Positions 1 through 8,208 of a DNA stretch of 64,000 nucleotides are shown here, one piece after another. The notes under the pieces were generated by a model. The model searched no databases. It saw only the letters and a list, made by a program, of their open reading frames with translations, and was not told the origin of the DNA. A program made the position numbers and the translations under genes. Origin of the DNA: Brevibacillus porteri (GTDB lineage: Bacteria; Bacillota; Bacilli; Brevibacillales; Brevibacillaceae); the NCBI RefSeq assembly GCF_003013475.1, contig NZ_PXZO01000011.1, positions 1 to 64,000 of the forward strand, read 5' to 3'. How positions within the stretch are numbered: position 1 is the first letter of the stretch; each line of letters begins with the position of its first letter.

Positions 1-78
1 ACTCCCTCCTACTCGATTTTTGATAAAGGCGGTTACCGACATGTCATTGATCAAGGTAACGAATCTGACAGCCTCTGA
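1..78 (+). CDS. 3' end of an unrecognised upstream ORF (partial)
   Basis: Frame 1 is open from the window edge to a TGA at 76-78 and encodes 25 residues ending GNESDSL. There is too little sequence to identify a family. Its only support is an open frame running in the same direction as the following gene, so it may be chance. About 60 bases of non-coding sequence follow before the leader ORF. Confidence 0.25.
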   Translation, partial: TPSYSIFDKGGYRHVIDQGNESDSL

Positions 79-138
79 GAGCGGGTTCATTTGCATTTGT
101 GGAACTGAAAGAAAATCATTTCTAGGAGGATGAAAGCG

Positions 139-252
139 ATGGAGATTGAGGTTGTAGATGATTGTGTGAACCGGTTCCTGTTAGGTGAAGCGGTTCACAA
201 AAAAACAAATCGGTTGCCGGAGGTTTACCAATCTATCGACAGGTGCACGTAG
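139..252 (+). CDS. putative leader peptide ORF upstream of the cfr-like gene
   Basis: A 37-codon ORF (starts MEIEVVDDCVNRF) opens with ATG at 139, nine bases after a full AGGAGG at 124-129, and stops at TAG 250-252, about 110 bases before the methyltransferase start. Short translated ORFs ahead of ribosome-targeting resistance genes commonly act as attenuators that sense ribosome stalling. The strong Shine-Dalgarno sequence is what supports translation. The peptide resembles no family I know, and a possible promoter at 261-290 would exclude it from the shorter transcript. Confidence 0.35.
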   Translation: MEIEVVDDCVNRFLLGEAVHKKTNRLPEVYQSIDRCT

Positions 253-260
253 CGATCCGC

Positions 261-290
261 CTGCAAACGTATGCGCTTTTTCTGTATAGT
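261..290 (+). promoter_or_regulatory. candidate SigA promoter for the cfr-like gene
   Basis: CTGCAA (261-266) and TATAGT (285-290) are 18 bases apart and lie about 70 bases before the gene. The -35 is poor. A transcript from here would carry a seven-codon ORF (297-320) and the hairpin at 337-360. Confidence 0.3.
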
Positions 291-336
291 TGGTTAATGA
301 CGTGTCAAAGTGCCAACTGATGGTTGCTTTTTTACG

Positions 337-360
337 TTTTCTCCGGCGGTAAGGAGAAGA
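337..360 (+). promoter_or_regulatory. hairpin sequestering the SD of the cfr-like gene
   Basis: TTCTCC (339-344) is the exact complement of GGAGAA (353-358), with an 8-base loop; flanking T-A and T-G pairs can extend the stem. The AAGGAG ribosome binding site of the methyltransferase (351-356) lies in the 3' arm, directly before ATG 362. This geometry is that of translational attenuators of erm and cat genes. The stem is short, so the effect on expression is inferred. Confidence 0.5.
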
Positions 361-361
361 C

Positions 362-1393
362 ATGAGACTATCCTCGAAATATGAAACGATTCGGCGAATA
401 TTGTCCGACTTCAAGCAGCCCGAGTATCGGTATGCTCAGATTATGGACGCAATTTTCAAGCAAAACATCGGCGAATACGGACGGATGACTATACTGCCCA
501 AATTTTTGCGCGACGAGTTGACCCGGATACTTGGTCCGAACGTCTGCAGCATCGTTCCGGTAAAGGAACTCACGTCGAACCAGGTCAGCAAGGTGCTGTT
601 TACCATTGCGGGCGATGAACGCGTGGAGGCCGTACGACTTACATATGAGCGGGGGTGGAAATCGTATTGTATTTCCACGCAGTGCGGCTGCGGATTCGGG
701 TGTAGGTTTTGCGCCACCGGTACCATCGGCCTGAAACGAAATCTGACTGCCGACGAAATTACCGACCAATTGCTACACTTTCGCTTGAACGGCCACGCCT
801 TGGACAGCGTCTCATTCATGGGTATGGGGGAGGCGCTTGCCAACCCGCATATTTTTGATGCAATGACGATTTTGACCGACCCGCATCTCTTTGGTTTAGG
901 ACATCGACGAATTACGATTTCCACCATCGGCCTGTTGCCGGGGATCGACAAGCTGACACGGGAGTTTCCGCAGGTCAATCTAACCTTCTCGCTGCATTCG
1001 CCGTTTGACGATCAGAGAAGCGAGCTGATGCCGATCAACGACCGATTCCCAGTCCATGACGTGCTGAAGGCATTGGATCGTCATATCCAGCATACCGGGA
1101 GAAAGGTGTATATTGCGTATATTCTTCTTCGAGGAGTCAACGACTCGACGGCGCATGCGGAAGCAGTTGCTGAGTTGTTAAGGGGAAGGGGACCTGGGGA
1201 ACATCTCTACCACGTTAACCTGATTCCATTCAATTCGACCGATGTTACGCTTGACAGCTATCGGCAATCTGATCCTAATCGGATGAAAGCGTTTGTTCGG
1301 ATCTTGAAGTCAAAGGGTATCAGCATCACGGTCCGAACTCAATTCGGATCGGACATTAACGCAGCATGCGGTCAGTTATACCGCTCTAAATAA
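362..1393 (+). CDS. clbC: Cfr-like 23S rRNA (adenine-2503-C8) methyltransferase (ClbC type)
   Basis: The 343-residue product is a radical-SAM enzyme of the Cfr/RlmN family. Cfr enzymes methylate C8 of A2503 in 23S rRNA and cause resistance to phenicols, lincosamides, oxazolidinones, pleuromutilins and streptogramin A. The 4Fe-4S motif CX3CX2C is at C110, C114 and C117 within CGCGFGCRFCATG, followed by GLKRN as in Cfr. GMGE lies near residue 157, and the methyl-carrying cysteine near the C-terminus is C336 in NAACGQLY. Length matches Cfr (about 349) rather than the longer RlmN. Chromosomal functional homologues are known from Bacillales, including clbC of Brevibacillus brevis, so this is probably intrinsic. 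The start at 362 has AAGGAG just upstream, inside a hairpin. Confidence 0.93.
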   Translation: MRLSSKYETIRRILSDFKQPEYRYAQIMDAIFKQNIGEYGRMTILPKFLRDELTRILGPNVCSIVPVKELTSNQVSKVLFTIAGDERVEAVRLTYERGWKSYCISTQCGCGFGCRFCATGTIGLKRNLTADEITDQLLHFRLNGHALDSVSFMGMGEALANPHIFDAMTILTDPHLFGLGHRRITISTIGLLPGIDKLTREFPQVNLTFSLHSPFDDQRSELMPINDRFPVHDVLKALDRHIQHTGRKVYIAYILLRGVNDSTAHAEAVAELLRGRGPGEHLYHVNLIPFNSTDVTLDSYRQSDPNRMKAFVRILKSKGISITVRTQFGSDINAACGQLYRSK

Positions 1394-1502
1394 TCGATGT
1401 CGGAAACTAAATTTATTAAGCCGGACGAAGCCGTCGAGGCTCCCAAACATCCTGGAGGCGCGGGCTCTTCCGGGACTTAGTGAGAATTGCCTAGCTTAAA
1501 CA

Positions 1503-1551
1503 AAAAGAAGCGCCTCTGCCACGGCTGTAGCCGGAAGAGGGCGCTTCTTTT
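1503..1551. terminator. bidirectional terminator between clbC and the GH18 gene
   Basis: AAAAGAAGCGCCTCT pairs with AGAGGGCGCTTCTTTT with one bulged base. A-run and T-run flank the stem, so it can serve both convergent genes. Confidence 0.8.
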
Positions 1552-1559
1552 CATGATTC

Positions 1560-3164
1560 TTACAGTTTTTCACGTGCATGTTTAAGAGTTATCGAATTGG
1601 CAATGGCTGTCCACATATCAGTTGATTCAGAACCAATGTACCAGTACGCCAATCCACCAATTTGCCATTGCAGACTAGCTTGAGCTTTCAGCCCAATCGA
1701 ACGGCTTTCTTCCAGCCAAATCGTGTGCGTGACGCCTTGCTTTTGATACGTCGAACGGTATTGTCCAACTTTATCGTCCCACACAGTTTTTGCTCTGTAT
1801 TGCGAGAGCAACTGGTAAGACTCGGGGATGCTGATATCTGTCGATTTCAAAGACCCATTCGATTGGTACCAGTCGCGTGTGTAAAGAGGCATTCCGACGA
1901 TCAGCTTTTGGGTCGGAACCTCGTCAAGCAGGTCGGTAATGACTTTCGTAAACCAAGGCAAGGATGCCACGGAGCCTGCTTTTGACCCGCCTACCCAATG
2001 CTCTTCATAGGCCATTACTACCAAATAATCCGCATACTTTGCTAATTTAGCAAAATCAAAAGGATCGCTCCAGTCTGAATCACCATCTGGCGGAATATCT
2101 ACAGATAGGACAGCACCTTTTGCGTGAAGAGCAGTCGCGAGCTCCTGGATAAACAAGGTGAAGTTGTTGCGATCCGCAGGGGAGAACCCTTCAAAATCGA
2201 TGTTAATCCCATCTAGCTGGTACTTATCAATGAATGAAGAAAGCTTTTGCACGGCTGCTTTTCGTTTAGTGGGATTGGACAGCATGTTGTGGGTAGCTTC
2301 GGGATCGAATTTATTCCCGAATAGCGGCCACACTTGCTTGCCATTCGCATGAGTCCACTGGACGAGTGAAGCATCCGTGATGTCACTGATCGTTCCATCT
2401 TTTTGCAGGAAGTACCAACGCGGTGACAGCGTGTTGACTCCGCTTTTCTTGACTTGTGCAATGAACTCCTCTGTCGTGGATTCATATTGCCATCCGAGAG
2501 AGACAAGCGGTTTTGCTGTAACGTTTTGCTTCTTCAGATTCTCCTGAATTCGATATAAAATAACAGCCGTTTCTTCTCTCGAAAGTGCTTGAGTCGGGCG
2601 GAAGTAGCCATTGTAGCCTACCAGCCATTTTTTCTGCATGGCGTGGCTGACGGAGGCGCGTGCCCAGCTCGAAATCGCATTGGCATCCTTCACGGGCAAC
2701 TGGTAAGAAGACGAAATGCTCTGTTCCAGTGCACGTACAAGAAACGCAGCGGCCTCTTCGCGAGAGATCGTCCGCTTCGGAGCAAAAGCAGTAGGACTAA
2801 TGCCATTCGCGATGTTAAGCCCAGAAGCAGCTTGTACATACCCGTATGCCCAAGAGTTTTTCGGGACATCCGAATAGGCTGCGACGTTGCTGACCACCGG
2901 TTTAATACCGAGCGTTCGTGTGAGCATCGCGACAAACTCAGCACGCGTCACCGGGCGAGTTGGGTGAAAATACCCGTTTTCATCCCCTGCGATGACACCT
3001 GCCGCATGTAGCGAACGTATTTGCTCTTTCGCATAGCTGTTTGCGATATCTTTTAAATTATTCGTCGATGCTGTGGATGCAGGGACTCCTATGGCAAAAG
3101 AGAGACCGTACACCAAAAAAGCTAAGGAGACTAACCAGATATGTAGGTTTTGTTTTTTCATCAT
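1560..3164 (-). CDS. SLH-domain glycoside hydrolase family 18 protein
   Basis: The precursor is 534 residues from ATG 3164 (MMKKQNLHIW); a longer in-frame extension to 3362 lacks a signal-like start and is not preferred. The order is: signal peptide (about residues 1-33), three S-layer homology repeats (about 35-210, each with a TRAEF or SREE core), then a GH18 catalytic barrel. The barrel carries DGINIDFE, the DxxDxDxE motif with the catalytic glutamate. SLH repeats anchor proteins to secondary cell-wall polymer, so this should be a surface enzyme acting on peptidoglycan or another N-acetylglucosamine glycan, similar in layout to cortex and cell-wall GH18 proteins of Bacillales. It is divergently oriented from bdr. 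The natural substrate is not shown by sequence. Confidence 0.88.
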   Translation of the reverse strand: MMKKQNLHIWLVSLAFLVYGLSFAIGVPASTASTNNLKDIANSYAKEQIRSLHAAGVIAGDENGYFHPTRPVTRAEFVAMLTRTLGIKPVVSNVAAYSDVPKNSWAYGYVQAASGLNIANGISPTAFAPKRTISREEAAAFLVRALEQSISSSYQLPVKDANAISSWARASVSHAMQKKWLVGYNGYFRPTQALSREETAVILYRIQENLKKQNVTAKPLVSLGWQYESTTEEFIAQVKKSGVNTLSPRWYFLQKDGTISDITDASLVQWTHANGKQVWPLFGNKFDPEATHNMLSNPTKRKAAVQKLSSFIDKYQLDGINIDFEGFSPADRNNFTLFIQELATALHAKGAVLSVDIPPDGDSDWSDPFDFAKLAKYADYLVVMAYEEHWVGGSKAGSVASLPWFTKVITDLLDEVPTQKLIVGMPLYTRDWYQSNGSLKSTDISIPESYQLLSQYRAKTVWDDKVGQYRSTYQKQGVTHTIWLEESRSIGLKAQASLQWQIGGLAYWYIGSESTDMWTAIANSITLKHAREKL

Positions 3165-3310
3165 ACATCCAGTATAAGGAGAGAGAACCATTCTTTCATT
3201 GGTCAGATTTTGGTAGAAACCTTGCCGGGGTGCCCGAACTCTTTTGTTGGAAATGCGATATGATATGATGAAGGAATAAGAATAGAGAGAGTGAAGCGAG
3301 GCGGAGAGAA

Positions 3311-4288
3311 ATGGAAGACGTACTGATTGTAGGCGGTGGGCCTTGTGGACTGGCAGCGGCAATTGCCTGCAAGCGAGCTGGACTTGATCCTATCATTATT
3401 GAAAAAGGGTCGCTTGTCCATTCGATTTATCGCTACCCGACCTATATGATTTTTCATAGCACACCTGATTTACTGGAGATTGGGGGCGTCCCTTTTGCAA
3501 CGGCGAACGACAAGCCGACCAGACAGGAGGCACTCAATTACTATCGACTGGTAGCCGCGCGAGAAAAATTGCGTGTGAACGTATATGAGACGGTGACGGA
3601 AGCGAAGAAGACGCCAGCTGGCTTTCATGTCACGACAACGGACCGATTCGCCAACACACATACGTACGAAGCGAAAAGCTTGGTGATCGCCACAGGTTAC
3701 TTTGACAATCCAAATCGGCTGGATGTACCAGGCGAGGAGCTGCCGAAGGTTTCGTCTTTCTACAAGGAAGCACATCCGTATACAGGGCTGAAAGTAGCGG
3801 TAGTAGGGGGTAACAACTCTGCCGTAGATGCGGCGATGGAGCTGGAGCGGGCAGGAGCAGAAGTAACGGTGATTTGCCGCCGAACGGAGCTCTCCGGCAA
3901 GGTCAAGGCATGGACAAGGCCTGTTTTTGAGAGTCTGATCAAAAAAGGACGCATCCACATGCTGTTCGGTGCAACAGTCGAGAGCATTGAGGAGCGTTCT
4001 ATCAAGGTGAAAACAGGGGAGGAAGTCATTACCCTTGCCAATGATCATGTGTTTTCATTGATTGGATACCGTCCGGATCGTACCTTCCTTCATTCGTTAG
4101 GGGTTATGATTGACGAGGAAACGGGAATTCCGGCACATCATCCAGAGACGATGGTGACGAACATCCCAGGTCTCTATATAGCGGGAGTCATTGCGGCGGG
4201 CCAACACGCAAACGCCATTTTTATCGAAAATGGAAGGTTTCACGGTGAAGGTATCGCCCGCCACATTGCCTCTCAAAGGGAGCAGTAG
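3311..4288 (+). CDS. bdr: YpdA-family bacillithiol disulfide reductase
   Basis: This 325-residue FAD/NAD(P)-dependent oxidoreductase has an N-terminal FAD-binding GGGPCGLAAA loop (about residues 8-17) and a second Rossmann motif VVGGNNSAVDAAME (about 162-175) for NADPH. The segment SIYRYPTYMIFHSTPDLLEI is typical of YpdA. YpdA (Bdr) reduces oxidised bacillithiol (BSSB) with NADPH in the cytoplasm, keeping the low-molecular-weight thiol pool reduced. Its single cysteine in GGGPCG corresponds to the conserved cysteine of the family. The gene is alone, divergent from the SLH protein and convergent with the HIT gene only 10 bases away. A generic thioredoxin-reductase-like protein is the alternative, but the N-terminal half fits YpdA best. 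Confidence 0.88.
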   Translation: MEDVLIVGGGPCGLAAAIACKRAGLDPIIIEKGSLVHSIYRYPTYMIFHSTPDLLEIGGVPFATANDKPTRQEALNYYRLVAAREKLRVNVYETVTEAKKTPAGFHVTTTDRFANTHTYEAKSLVIATGYFDNPNRLDVPGEELPKVSSFYKEAHPYTGLKVAVVGGNNSAVDAAMELERAGAEVTVICRRTELSGKVKAWTRPVFESLIKKGRIHMLFGATVESIEERSIKVKTGEEVITLANDHVFSLIGYRPDRTFLHSLGVMIDEETGIPAHHPETMVTNIPGLYIAGVIAAGQHANAIFIENGRFHGEGIARHIASQREQ

Positions 4289-4298
4289 CTGATAGTGA

Positions 4299-4637
4299 TT
4301 AGAACTGCCACTCCAATTGTCTGCCTCCGATGAGGTGGTAGTGCAGATGGAAGACGGTTTGTTGACCGTGTTTGCCAATGTTGGTGACGATACGGAAGCC
4401 ATCCTCGTTCACGCCCATTGTCTCTGCTACTTTTTGCAGCGACAGATGAAGGTGACCGATCAGCTCCTTGTCCTCAGGCTCGATAGCCAGAACGGATTGA
4501 ATATGCTTTTTCGGAATCATCAGGACATGTACAGGGGCAACAGGATTAATGTCGTGAAAAGCCAGTACATGCTCGTCCTCATACACTTTTTTAGACGGAA
4601 TGTCTCCGTTTACAATCTTGCAAAATAGGCAGTCCAT
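4299..4637 (-). CDS. HIT family nucleotide-binding protein (HinT-like)
   Basis: The 112-residue protein starts MDCLFCKIVNGDIPS and carries the histidine-triad motif in TVFHLHYHLIGG near the C-terminus. CxxC at residues 3-6 is the zinc-binding variant of the Hint branch. Such proteins hydrolyse purine nucleoside phosphoramidates in the cytoplasm; the physiological substrate in Bacilli is not known. An upstream in-frame ATG at 4649 touches the GAAAGG Shine-Dalgarno sequence, so ATG 4637 is the likelier start. The gene converges with bdr. Confidence 0.88.
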   Translation of the reverse strand: MDCLFCKIVNGDIPSKKVYEDEHVLAFHDINPVAPVHVLMIPKKHIQSVLAIEPEDKELIGHLHLSLQKVAETMGVNEDGFRIVTNIGKHGQQTVFHLHYHLIGGRQLEWQF

Positions 4638-4671
4638 AGGGCAATACATCCTTTCTAAAATGATAGATCGT

Positions 4672-4701
4672 AAAGCCTACTTCGTCATGCGAGTAGGCTT
4701 T
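4672..4701 (-). terminator. terminator-like stem after the BAAT hydrolase
   Basis: AAAGCCTACT and AGTAGGCTTT form a perfect 10-bp stem with a 10-base loop between the hydrolase and the HIT gene. The T-run is short on the minus strand. Confidence 0.55.
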
Positions 4702-4710
4702 CCCTGTTTT

Positions 4711-6000
4711 TTACCCTGGAAAAGTCCGCTCCAAAAACTGCAGAACCTCACGCCAAGAGTGCTCGGATGCGTAGGCGTTGTTTTTGGGCGTACCACCATT
4801 GAGCTGTATGCGGGTAGTTGGTATGTAAGGAAAGCGGATTCCGTGTCCTGTATCCGCATAACGCAAATGCACCACTGAATGAGCAAACTGATGATCCTTC
4901 AGCCGTTGCACCATATGCTCGCATTGCTCTGCTGCTGGCCACCAGTGATCGTCATCCGAGGAGAGGAAGAGGATCGGGCCATTAATTTTTTCCACCGGGA
5001 TTTCGGCATCTTCTAACCAATCACAGGCAGCCCAGGCTTCGGCATGGATATGATCGATACGTAGACGTGCGTCGAGTCGCTCCTGCGAGACTTTTGTTTG
5101 ATCCTCTGTCCATGGCACGAAAGGAAGTGGCTCACCTTGAAACGACCAAGAGGATTGTGGGGAGAACGTGTCTGATCCAGCGAATGCCTTATCCGTCCCG
5201 ATATTGACAGTAGAGCTGGGACTCGAAGCAATAACAGCATGTACGTCTTGATCAATCGATGCTGTGACTAATGCCAATTCTGCTCCTTTGGAACGTCCGA
5301 ATAACGTAATTTTATCAGGATGTACGGAGGGCTGCTGTTGTAGCCAATGAATGGCGTGTTGAACATATTCGATCGGGATCTGGCGAATATCGTCTGGAAG
5401 ATCATTGCATTGGAAGTAAGCGAGTGCTAGCGCTGGATAGCCGTGAGAGGCGAACAAAGCAGCAAATTGGGAGCATGAGCCAATTCCGCCTTCACTACCA
5501 CCTAGTACGACAATGGCGGGTTTTTGCTCTGTGTGGGGTTTTGAAAAATACAGACCGACTAGCCCATGGTCTGTCACTTTCTGTATCGATACGTCGCGGG
5601 AGACAAAAATACGTTTCACGACTGCTTTCGCTACGGGTTTATCGCATACCTCTGCCGTTAATTCTATCTCGGTGGAGCGTGGGGTGAACTGAAAATCGTC
5701 CAGAGAATAGGCATGATAGAAACGCATGGTCTGGACATTCATAGACCAGAACAGCCCCATCGGATCAATTCCCTCATAAGTACCAAACAAGGGGGCTTGA
5801 GAAACTAAATCGACTGAGCCATTTTCGTCCGCTTGAAAGATGGCATGTGATGATGCAGTCAAATCTCCTCCAGGCAACCCATTTTTCAGAGTGGCATGAA
5901 GGGTGATTAATTGATTCGGGACAAACCCGCTAAGTGTAATGTGGACGGGAACATCTATTAAGGCTGTAGCAGGCGTAACTTCAATTTGTGGAAGCATCAT
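4711..6000 (-). CDS. BAAT/acyl-CoA thioesterase-like alpha/beta hydrolase
   Basis: About 429 residues. The N-terminal beta-rich half (about residues 5-130) resembles the acyl-CoA thioesterase/BAAT N-terminal domain, and the C-terminal half is an alpha/beta hydrolase of the BAAT C-terminal type. The nucleophile elbow is GRSKG, with serine where mammalian BAAT has cysteine. Likely acid and base residues are in SSDDDHWWP and DTGHGI. The family cleaves acyl-CoA thioesters or transfers acyl groups; the substrate here is unknown. GTG 6012 abuts the GGAAGGA Shine-Dalgarno sequence, so ATG 6000 is preferred. An Rrf2 regulator is divergent 155 bases away and may control it. Confidence 0.8.
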   Translation of the reverse strand: MMLPQIEVTPATALIDVPVHITLSGFVPNQLITLHATLKNGLPGGDLTASSHAIFQADENGSVDLVSQAPLFGTYEGIDPMGLFWSMNVQTMRFYHAYSLDDFQFTPRSTEIELTAEVCDKPVAKAVVKRIFVSRDVSIQKVTDHGLVGLYFSKPHTEQKPAIVVLGGSEGGIGSCSQFAALFASHGYPALALAYFQCNDLPDDIRQIPIEYVQHAIHWLQQQPSVHPDKITLFGRSKGAELALVTASIDQDVHAVIASSPSSTVNIGTDKAFAGSDTFSPQSSWSFQGEPLPFVPWTEDQTKVSQERLDARLRIDHIHAEAWAACDWLEDAEIPVEKINGPILFLSSDDDHWWPAAEQCEHMVQRLKDHQFAHSVVHLRYADTGHGIRFPYIPTTRIQLNGGTPKNNAYASEHSWREVLQFLERTFPG

Positions 6001-6100
6001 TTTAGTCAACACTCCTTCCAGATTAAGGGAACACTTGACAAAGTTATTATAGTAGAATGAATAAAAGTTCGATGAGACGAAATGTGACGGTATGGTTAAC

Positions 6101-6130
6101 TTGACTTCTTGTATGGGGTGTAACTATAAT
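6101..6130 (+). promoter_or_regulatory. SigA promoter of the Rrf2 regulator
   Basis: TTGACT (6101-6106) and a perfect TATAAT (6125-6130) with an 18-base spacer lie 25 bases before the gene. The -10 sits in an imperfect palindrome with outer arms GTAA and TTAC, a plausible autoregulatory site. Confidence 0.65.
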
Positions 6131-6155
6131 CATTACAACGAAAGGGTGACAACGT

Positions 6156-6596
6156 ATGAAAATCAGCAGCCGTTTCTCCATTGCGGTCCACATCTTATCA
6201 CTGCTTTCCATTGATTCTAATTCGCATTGTACTTCCGAATGGATCGCGGGTAGTGTGAATACGAATCCGGTCGTGATCCGACGTGTGCTGGGCCTGTTGA
6301 AGAAGGCTGGGCTCGTGAACGTACGTGCCGGAGCTGGCGGCGCTTCTCTCGCCAAGGAACTGGATCAAATCACGCTTCTAGAGATTTACCGTGCAGTTGA
6401 TGTCGTGGAAGAAGGGCAACTTTTTCACATCCATGAGCAACCGAATCCTGATTGTCCAGTGGGAGCGAATATACAGTTTGTGCTAGAGTTGATTTTGACC
6501 CGTGCGCAGCATGCCATGGAGGAGATTTTGGGCGGAGTGAAAATGTCCGAGCTCGTAGATAACCTACGTCAAAAAATAACAGAAAAAGCGCAGTAA
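6156..6596 (+). CDS. Rrf2 family transcriptional regulator (YwnA-like)
   Basis: The 146-residue protein has the N-terminal winged-helix typical of Rrf2 (MKISSRFSIAVHIL, then RRVLGLLKKAGLVNVRAGAGG). It lacks the three-cysteine Fe-S cluster motif of IscR/NsrR and has one central cysteine (NPDCPVG), as in the redox-sensing YwnA-type subgroup. It probably acts as a cytoplasmic repressor. It is divergent from the BAAT-like hydrolase, so a shared regulatory region between 6001 and 6155 is likely. The inducing signal is not evident. Confidence 0.85.
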   Translation: MKISSRFSIAVHILSLLSIDSNSHCTSEWIAGSVNTNPVVIRRVLGLLKKAGLVNVRAGAGGASLAKELDQITLLEIYRAVDVVEEGQLFHIHEQPNPDCPVGANIQFVLELILTRAQHAMEEILGGVKMSELVDNLRQKITEKAQ

Positions 6597-6600
6597 GAAA

Positions 6601-6631
6601 AAAATGCCCTTGCGTATGCGAGGGCATTTTT
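6601..6631. terminator. bidirectional terminator between the Rrf2 and MFS genes
   Basis: AAAATGCCCT and AGGGCATTTTT form a 10-bp stem with a 10-base loop, A- and T-flanked, between two convergent genes. Confidence 0.85.
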
Positions 6632-6696
6632 GCGAGGAAGGAGTGCCAGCAACGTGTCGATTCCCGCCACCTGACGGGTGGGGAAGCTTGCACAAC

Positions 6697-8160
6697 TTAT
6701 CCAGACTGACGGACTATATTCTTTTCCTTCCAGCTATCTTTCTTCGATTGCGGCTTCATGAGAAAAAATCCTAATACGATTGCGATAGCGAAGAATATGG
6801 CGAAGAATCGGAAACCGTTGTTCGTTGCATAGATCAAGGCACTCTTTGATTGAGCGATTTCTCCCGTTCCCGTTTCGGAAAATAGCGGCAAGACGGATGA
6901 AGACTTGACGCTTAGCTGTACAACTACCAATGAAAGAGCTTGACTTATTGCCCGACACATTTCATAGACGGTCCAGAACATACCTGAAGCGGAGCCAGCG
7001 CGCTCTTGCGGAGCAGCAGATAGGACTGCTTTTGCGAGCGAAGGCCAGGACAGACCAGTGGCGGCGGATATGATAAGAAGCGGAATAATCACAGCCATGT
7101 TCGATAACTGAGAACCAAGTTGTCCAAGTAGCAGAAGGGCTAAGCCTATTAGGAATGATCCTAACAGAATCATACGCACGGGGCCAAAACGGTCGGCAAA
7201 TTTACCGCCAAAGGGGGCCGTGAAGAGTTGGGGAATCGATAATGGGATCAATAACAATCCCGCTTCCAAAGGGCTTAAGCGATGTGCCCCTTGCAGATAT
7301 AGCATCAGGAGAATGGTGACGGCGAAGTAACCAATGCAATAACTCATCGTGATTCCAAGACCAATCGAATAGTTTCGATAAGTGAAAAGGCTTAGAGGAA
7401 AAAGTGGATTTCGAACACGTAGTTCGATGAGTACGAATGCTATCCATAAAAGTAGAGCGGTTGCAAAGAGGCTAAGTGTGGGTACCGATGTCCAACCCCA
7501 AGACTGCCCCTCAGACAGTGCGACAAGCAGAGCGACTAAACCTGGTCCAAAGGTCAAAATCCCCGGCCAGTCAGTCTTGCCCTTTTCGATTGGGGTCGTG
7601 TTTTTGAGAACCAGGAGGCCAGAGATCAAACCAATGACTCCAGTGGGGACAGCTACAAAAAAGATGGATCGCCATCCGAAATCATCGATAAGCGCGCCTC
7701 CGATCACCGGACCGATGAGTGATCCAGTCACCCATGATATGTTGTTAATCCCGAGAGCGATTCCGAGCTGATTGGGTGGGAATGTCCGTATGAGGATTGG
7801 TGTTGCTGATGCCATTGCCATTGCCGCACCAGTTCCCTGAAGGAGTCGTGCACCGATCAGTGTTGCGCTTGAGTTCGCAAGTCCGCAAAGCGCAGTGGAA
7901 ATCGTGAACAAGGTGAGCCCCCATAAAAAAATGTGCTTGGTTCCGAGCATATCCGACCAACGCCCAGCTGGAAGCAAAAATAATGTGCTCATGATGTAGA
8001 ACGCGGTAATCGTCCACATACCGATGTTGATCGGAATACGCAAATCTTCCATGATAGCAGGAAGACCGATAACCACAATCGTTGCGTCTAAGTTAGTAAT
8101 GAACGAAACAAGCGTGACCACAGATAAAACAGCCCATTTATTCGATTGTATGGGTCTCAA
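6697..8160 (-). CDS. DHA2-type (EmrB/QacA) MFS efflux transporter
   Basis: About 487 residues with roughly 14 hydrophobic segments, the size and layout of the DHA2 drug:proton antiporters. The family motif LDATIVVIGLPAI is in the first helix. These inner-membrane pumps export cationic drugs and dyes using proton motive force. GTG 8169 overlaps the AAAGGAG Shine-Dalgarno sequence; TTG 8160, eight bases downstream, is the better start. It follows ada on the same strand with 48 bases between them, so co-transcription with ada is possible. The C-terminal region is basic and cytoplasmic. Confidence 0.88.
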   Translation of the reverse strand: MRPIQSNKWAVLSVVTLVSFITNLDATIVVIGLPAIMEDLRIPINIGMWTITAFYIMSTLFLLPAGRWSDMLGTKHIFLWGLTLFTISTALCGLANSSATLIGARLLQGTGAAMAMASATPILIRTFPPNQLGIALGINNISWVTGSLIGPVIGGALIDDFGWRSIFFVAVPTGVIGLISGLLVLKNTTPIEKGKTDWPGILTFGPGLVALLVALSEGQSWGWTSVPTLSLFATALLLWIAFVLIELRVRNPLFPLSLFTYRNYSIGLGITMSYCIGYFAVTILLMLYLQGAHRLSPLEAGLLLIPLSIPQLFTAPFGGKFADRFGPVRMILLGSFLIGLALLLLGQLGSQLSNMAVIIPLLIISAATGLSWPSLAKAVLSAAPQERAGSASGMFWTVYEMCRAISQALSLVVVQLSVKSSSVLPLFSETGTGEIAQSKSALIYATNNGFRFFAIFFAIAIVLGFFLMKPQSKKDSWKEKNIVRQSG

Positions 8161-8208
8161 TTTGTACACTCCTTTGCTTATTCATCCATGATCCATTTGC
8201 CGGATTTT

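Noticed and set aside
1397..1480. 27-codon ORF starting MSETKFIKPDEAVEAP just after clbC
   Set aside because: No ribosome binding site and no recognisable precursor-peptide context; probably chance.
3164..3362. N-terminal extension of the GH18 protein by 66 residues
   Set aside because: It would place a basic, non-conserved segment before an obvious signal peptide; ATG 3164 is used.
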